From Pseudomonadota bacterium (GTDB lineage: Bacteria > Pseudomonadota > Gammaproteobacteria > Burkholderiales > Burkholderiaceae): 6,343 nucleotides of DNA. Made by a program: the position numbers and the translations under genes. The notes beneath the pieces are model-generated. The model searched no databases and was not told the DNA's origin. It worked only from the letters and a program-made list of their open reading frames with translations. Below are positions 5,059 through 6,343 of this stretch, piece by piece; position 1 is the stretch's first letter; the number at the start of each line of letters is the position of its first letter. The stretch is taken from contig JAJYBQ010000148.1 in assembly GCA_021778935.1 (NCBI GenBank), positions 1 through 6,343 of the forward strand, in the 5' to 3' direction.

Positions 5059-6343
5059 ATGATGATAAGACGCCGTCATTCCGCTCATTGCCATAGAGGT
5101 TGCACCTCATTCGCATTGGCGTTGATGCTCGGGCTGGCGGTCCCGTGTGGAGGGGCCGCGGTAACCCCGGAAGAGTCGCCAGCACTCCACCGGGAGCGGG
5201 TGGCAGCCGTTGCGACGGCCAAGGCCGGGCACCTCAATGCGGCCATCGCGCAACTTGCGCGGCTGCATCAGGAAAATCCGGGCGCGCCGTATGTGACCGC
5301 CGATCTGATCGTCCTGTTGCGGATGGCGGGGCGCAATGCGCAAATTGCGGTGTTGACGCGGCGCCTCGATCCCGCGGCGGTGCCCGATTACGCGCGCGCG
5401 GCGTGGGCCGGGGCGCTGCGGGACGAAAAGCGGTTTGCGCGGGCGCGTGTCGTATTGGCTGGGCGCGCAACCCGTCTGGGGCCGTCCGTGCAGGTGCTTT
5501 ACGCCATGATCACGCTGGAGGGCGGGGCGCCGAAGGCGGCGGTCGGGCTTCTCCCCGATCACCGCACTCCGGGGTTGGGCGCCGAGGATCTTGCCGACAT
5601 GGCCTACGTGCTTCGGCGTGCGGGCGATCCCGTTGCCGCCTTGTCGCGGAGTGAGCAGGCCCTGATGCGCGGCGGCGATATGCCGCAGGCCTTGCGGGAA
5701 GAGGTGTTTGCGCTTTCCGATCTCGGTGCCGTGGGCCTGGCCTGGAACAAGGCGCGGCAGCATGAGGCGTGGTTTTCCCCGGCATTCCGGGATCGTCTGC
5801 GCGCCGATGCAACCGCTGCTCGCATTCGCGACGCGCGACGGGAGCGTCGCCGTCTTGACGATCTGCATCGCTACCGGATCCGCAACCGCCCACTGCTCGC
5901 GGTGCTACGGAGAATCGACGCCAACCGGATTGCGTTCGCCCAGGATCCGGCGCAGGAATTGCGGACCCGCTACGACCGGATTGCCGTATTGCGGGATCTT
6001 GGCCGCATGCGGGATGCGGTTGCGGAGTTTGAAGCCTTGCCGCAGCACCCGGCAACGGCGAACGCGGTGACGTTGCGGGCGATCCCACCCTACGTCCGGC
6101 AGGCTGCGGCCGATGCCTACGCGGCCGTTCGCCGTCCGCACCACGCCGCAGCACTGTATGAAGGATTGATCCGGGAGAATCCGAAGGCGGACCTTGCGGT
6201 GTTCCTGTCCTTGTATTACGCGTACCTGGACGCCGAGCAATATGCGCGCGCCGAACGCCTTCTTGCCCACGTCCGCAAGATCACGCCGACATGGATCGGT
6301 CCGCAGGGCCAGGATGTGAATCCGGAACGTCCCGACGAGATCG
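5059..6343 (+). CDS. pgaA: PgaA-like poly-beta-1,6-N-acetylglucosamine export porin, N-terminal part (3' end outside window)
   Basis: PgaA is the outer-membrane exporter of partly deacetylated poly-beta-1,6-GlcNAc, a biofilm polysaccharide. A periplasmic tetratricopeptide (TPR) domain binds the polymer and PgaB, and a C-terminal beta-barrel forms the pore. The frame is open from ATG 5059 (TGA at 5056) to the window end, 428 residues. A signal peptide is clear: basic n-region (RRRHSAHCHRG), hydrophobic SFALALMLGLAVP (17-29), probable cleavage after GGAA (34). The rest is helical with TPR-like pairs, such as AAIAQLARLHQENP and RARVVLAGRATRLGP. The block from about residue 271 (RYRIRNRP, LRTRYDRIAVLRDLGRMRDAVAEF, ADAYAAVRRPHHAAALYEGLIRENP, FLSLYYAYLDAEQY) has PgaA-family character. 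The barrel lies beyond the window. No clear SD precedes ATG 5059; ATG 5062 or 5125 are alternatives, but 5125 would destroy the signal peptide. A related TPR exporter such as a PelB- or BcsC-type protein is less likely. Confidence 0.82.
   Translation, partial: MMIRRRHSAHCHRGCTSFALALMLGLAVPCGGAAVTPEESPALHRERVAAVATAKAGHLNAAIAQLARLHQENPGAPYVTADLIVLLRMAGRNAQIAVLTRRLDPAAVPDYARAAWAGALRDEKRFARARVVLAGRATRLGPSVQVLYAMITLEGGAPKAAVGLLPDHRTPGLGAEDLADMAYVLRRAGDPVAALSRSEQALMRGGDMPQALREEVFALSDLGAVGLAWNKARQHEAWFSPAFRDRLRADATAARIRDARRERRRLDDLHRYRIRNRPLLAVLRRIDANRIAFAQDPAQELRTRYDRIAVLRDLGRMRDAVAEFEALPQHPATANAVTLRAIPPYVRQAAADAYAAVRRPHHAAALYEGLIRENPKADLAVFLSLYYAYLDAEQYARAERLLAHVRKITPTWIGPQGQDVNPERPDEI

Noticed and set aside
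5143..5154. Lipoprotein cleavage site at Cys30 of the PgaA-like protein
   Set aside because: Proline precedes the cysteine (AVPC), which does not fit a lipobox; a standard signal peptidase I site after GGAA is more plausible.
5107..5868. Minus-strand 253-codon open frame opposite the PgaA-like gene
   Set aside because: The plus-strand frame from 5059 has a signal peptide, TPR-like helices and PgaA family character running to the window end; the antisense frame shows no recognisable domain.

Overview
The window is GC-rich, compact proteobacterial chromosomal DNA, probably from a beta- or gammaproteobacterium with sulfur-oxidising (chemolithotrophic) capacity. The basis is the E. coli-like NadA and NadC and the PgaA-type exporter, combined with a sulfide:quinone oxidoreductase (SQR)-type flavoprotein operon. 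Genus cannot be assigned from the sequence alone. No mobile element, tRNA, rRNA or CRISPR array is visible.

Layout: (1) 2-1461, plus strand: the 3' part of nadA (quinolinate synthase) overlaps nadC (quinolinate phosphoribosyltransferase) by 4 bp, giving two consecutive steps of de novo NAD synthesis. (2) 1497-1528: a perfect 14-bp inverted repeat of REP-like character between convergent genes. (3) 4118-1542, minus strand: a four-gene operon in the order DsrE2-like protein, TusA, SQR-type FAD oxidoreductase, DUF1641 protein. The gaps are 30, 27 and 9 nt, and every gene has a Shine-Dalgarno (SD) sequence. (4) 4119-4243: a divergent intergenic region with nested dyads and short direct repeats, probably controlling the sulfur operon and/or ung. 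(5) 4244-4987, plus strand: ung, family-1 uracil-DNA glycosylase. (6) 5059 to the window end, plus strand: the N-terminal signal peptide and helical-repeat region of a PgaA-like outer-membrane exopolysaccharide exporter, cut by the window edge.

How the genes work together: the minus-strand operon reads as a sulfane-sulfur module. The flavoprotein would oxidise sulfide or a persulfide at the membrane and pass electrons to quinone. TusA and the DsrE-like protein, each with a single cysteine in its family motif, would carry the sulfane sulfur. The DUF1641 protein, an all-helical repeat protein of unknown function translated directly behind the flavoprotein, is a candidate partner or adaptor. This is the part of the window most likely to hold undescribed biology. 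The flanking NAD, DNA-repair and exopolysaccharide genes appear to be ordinary neighbours.
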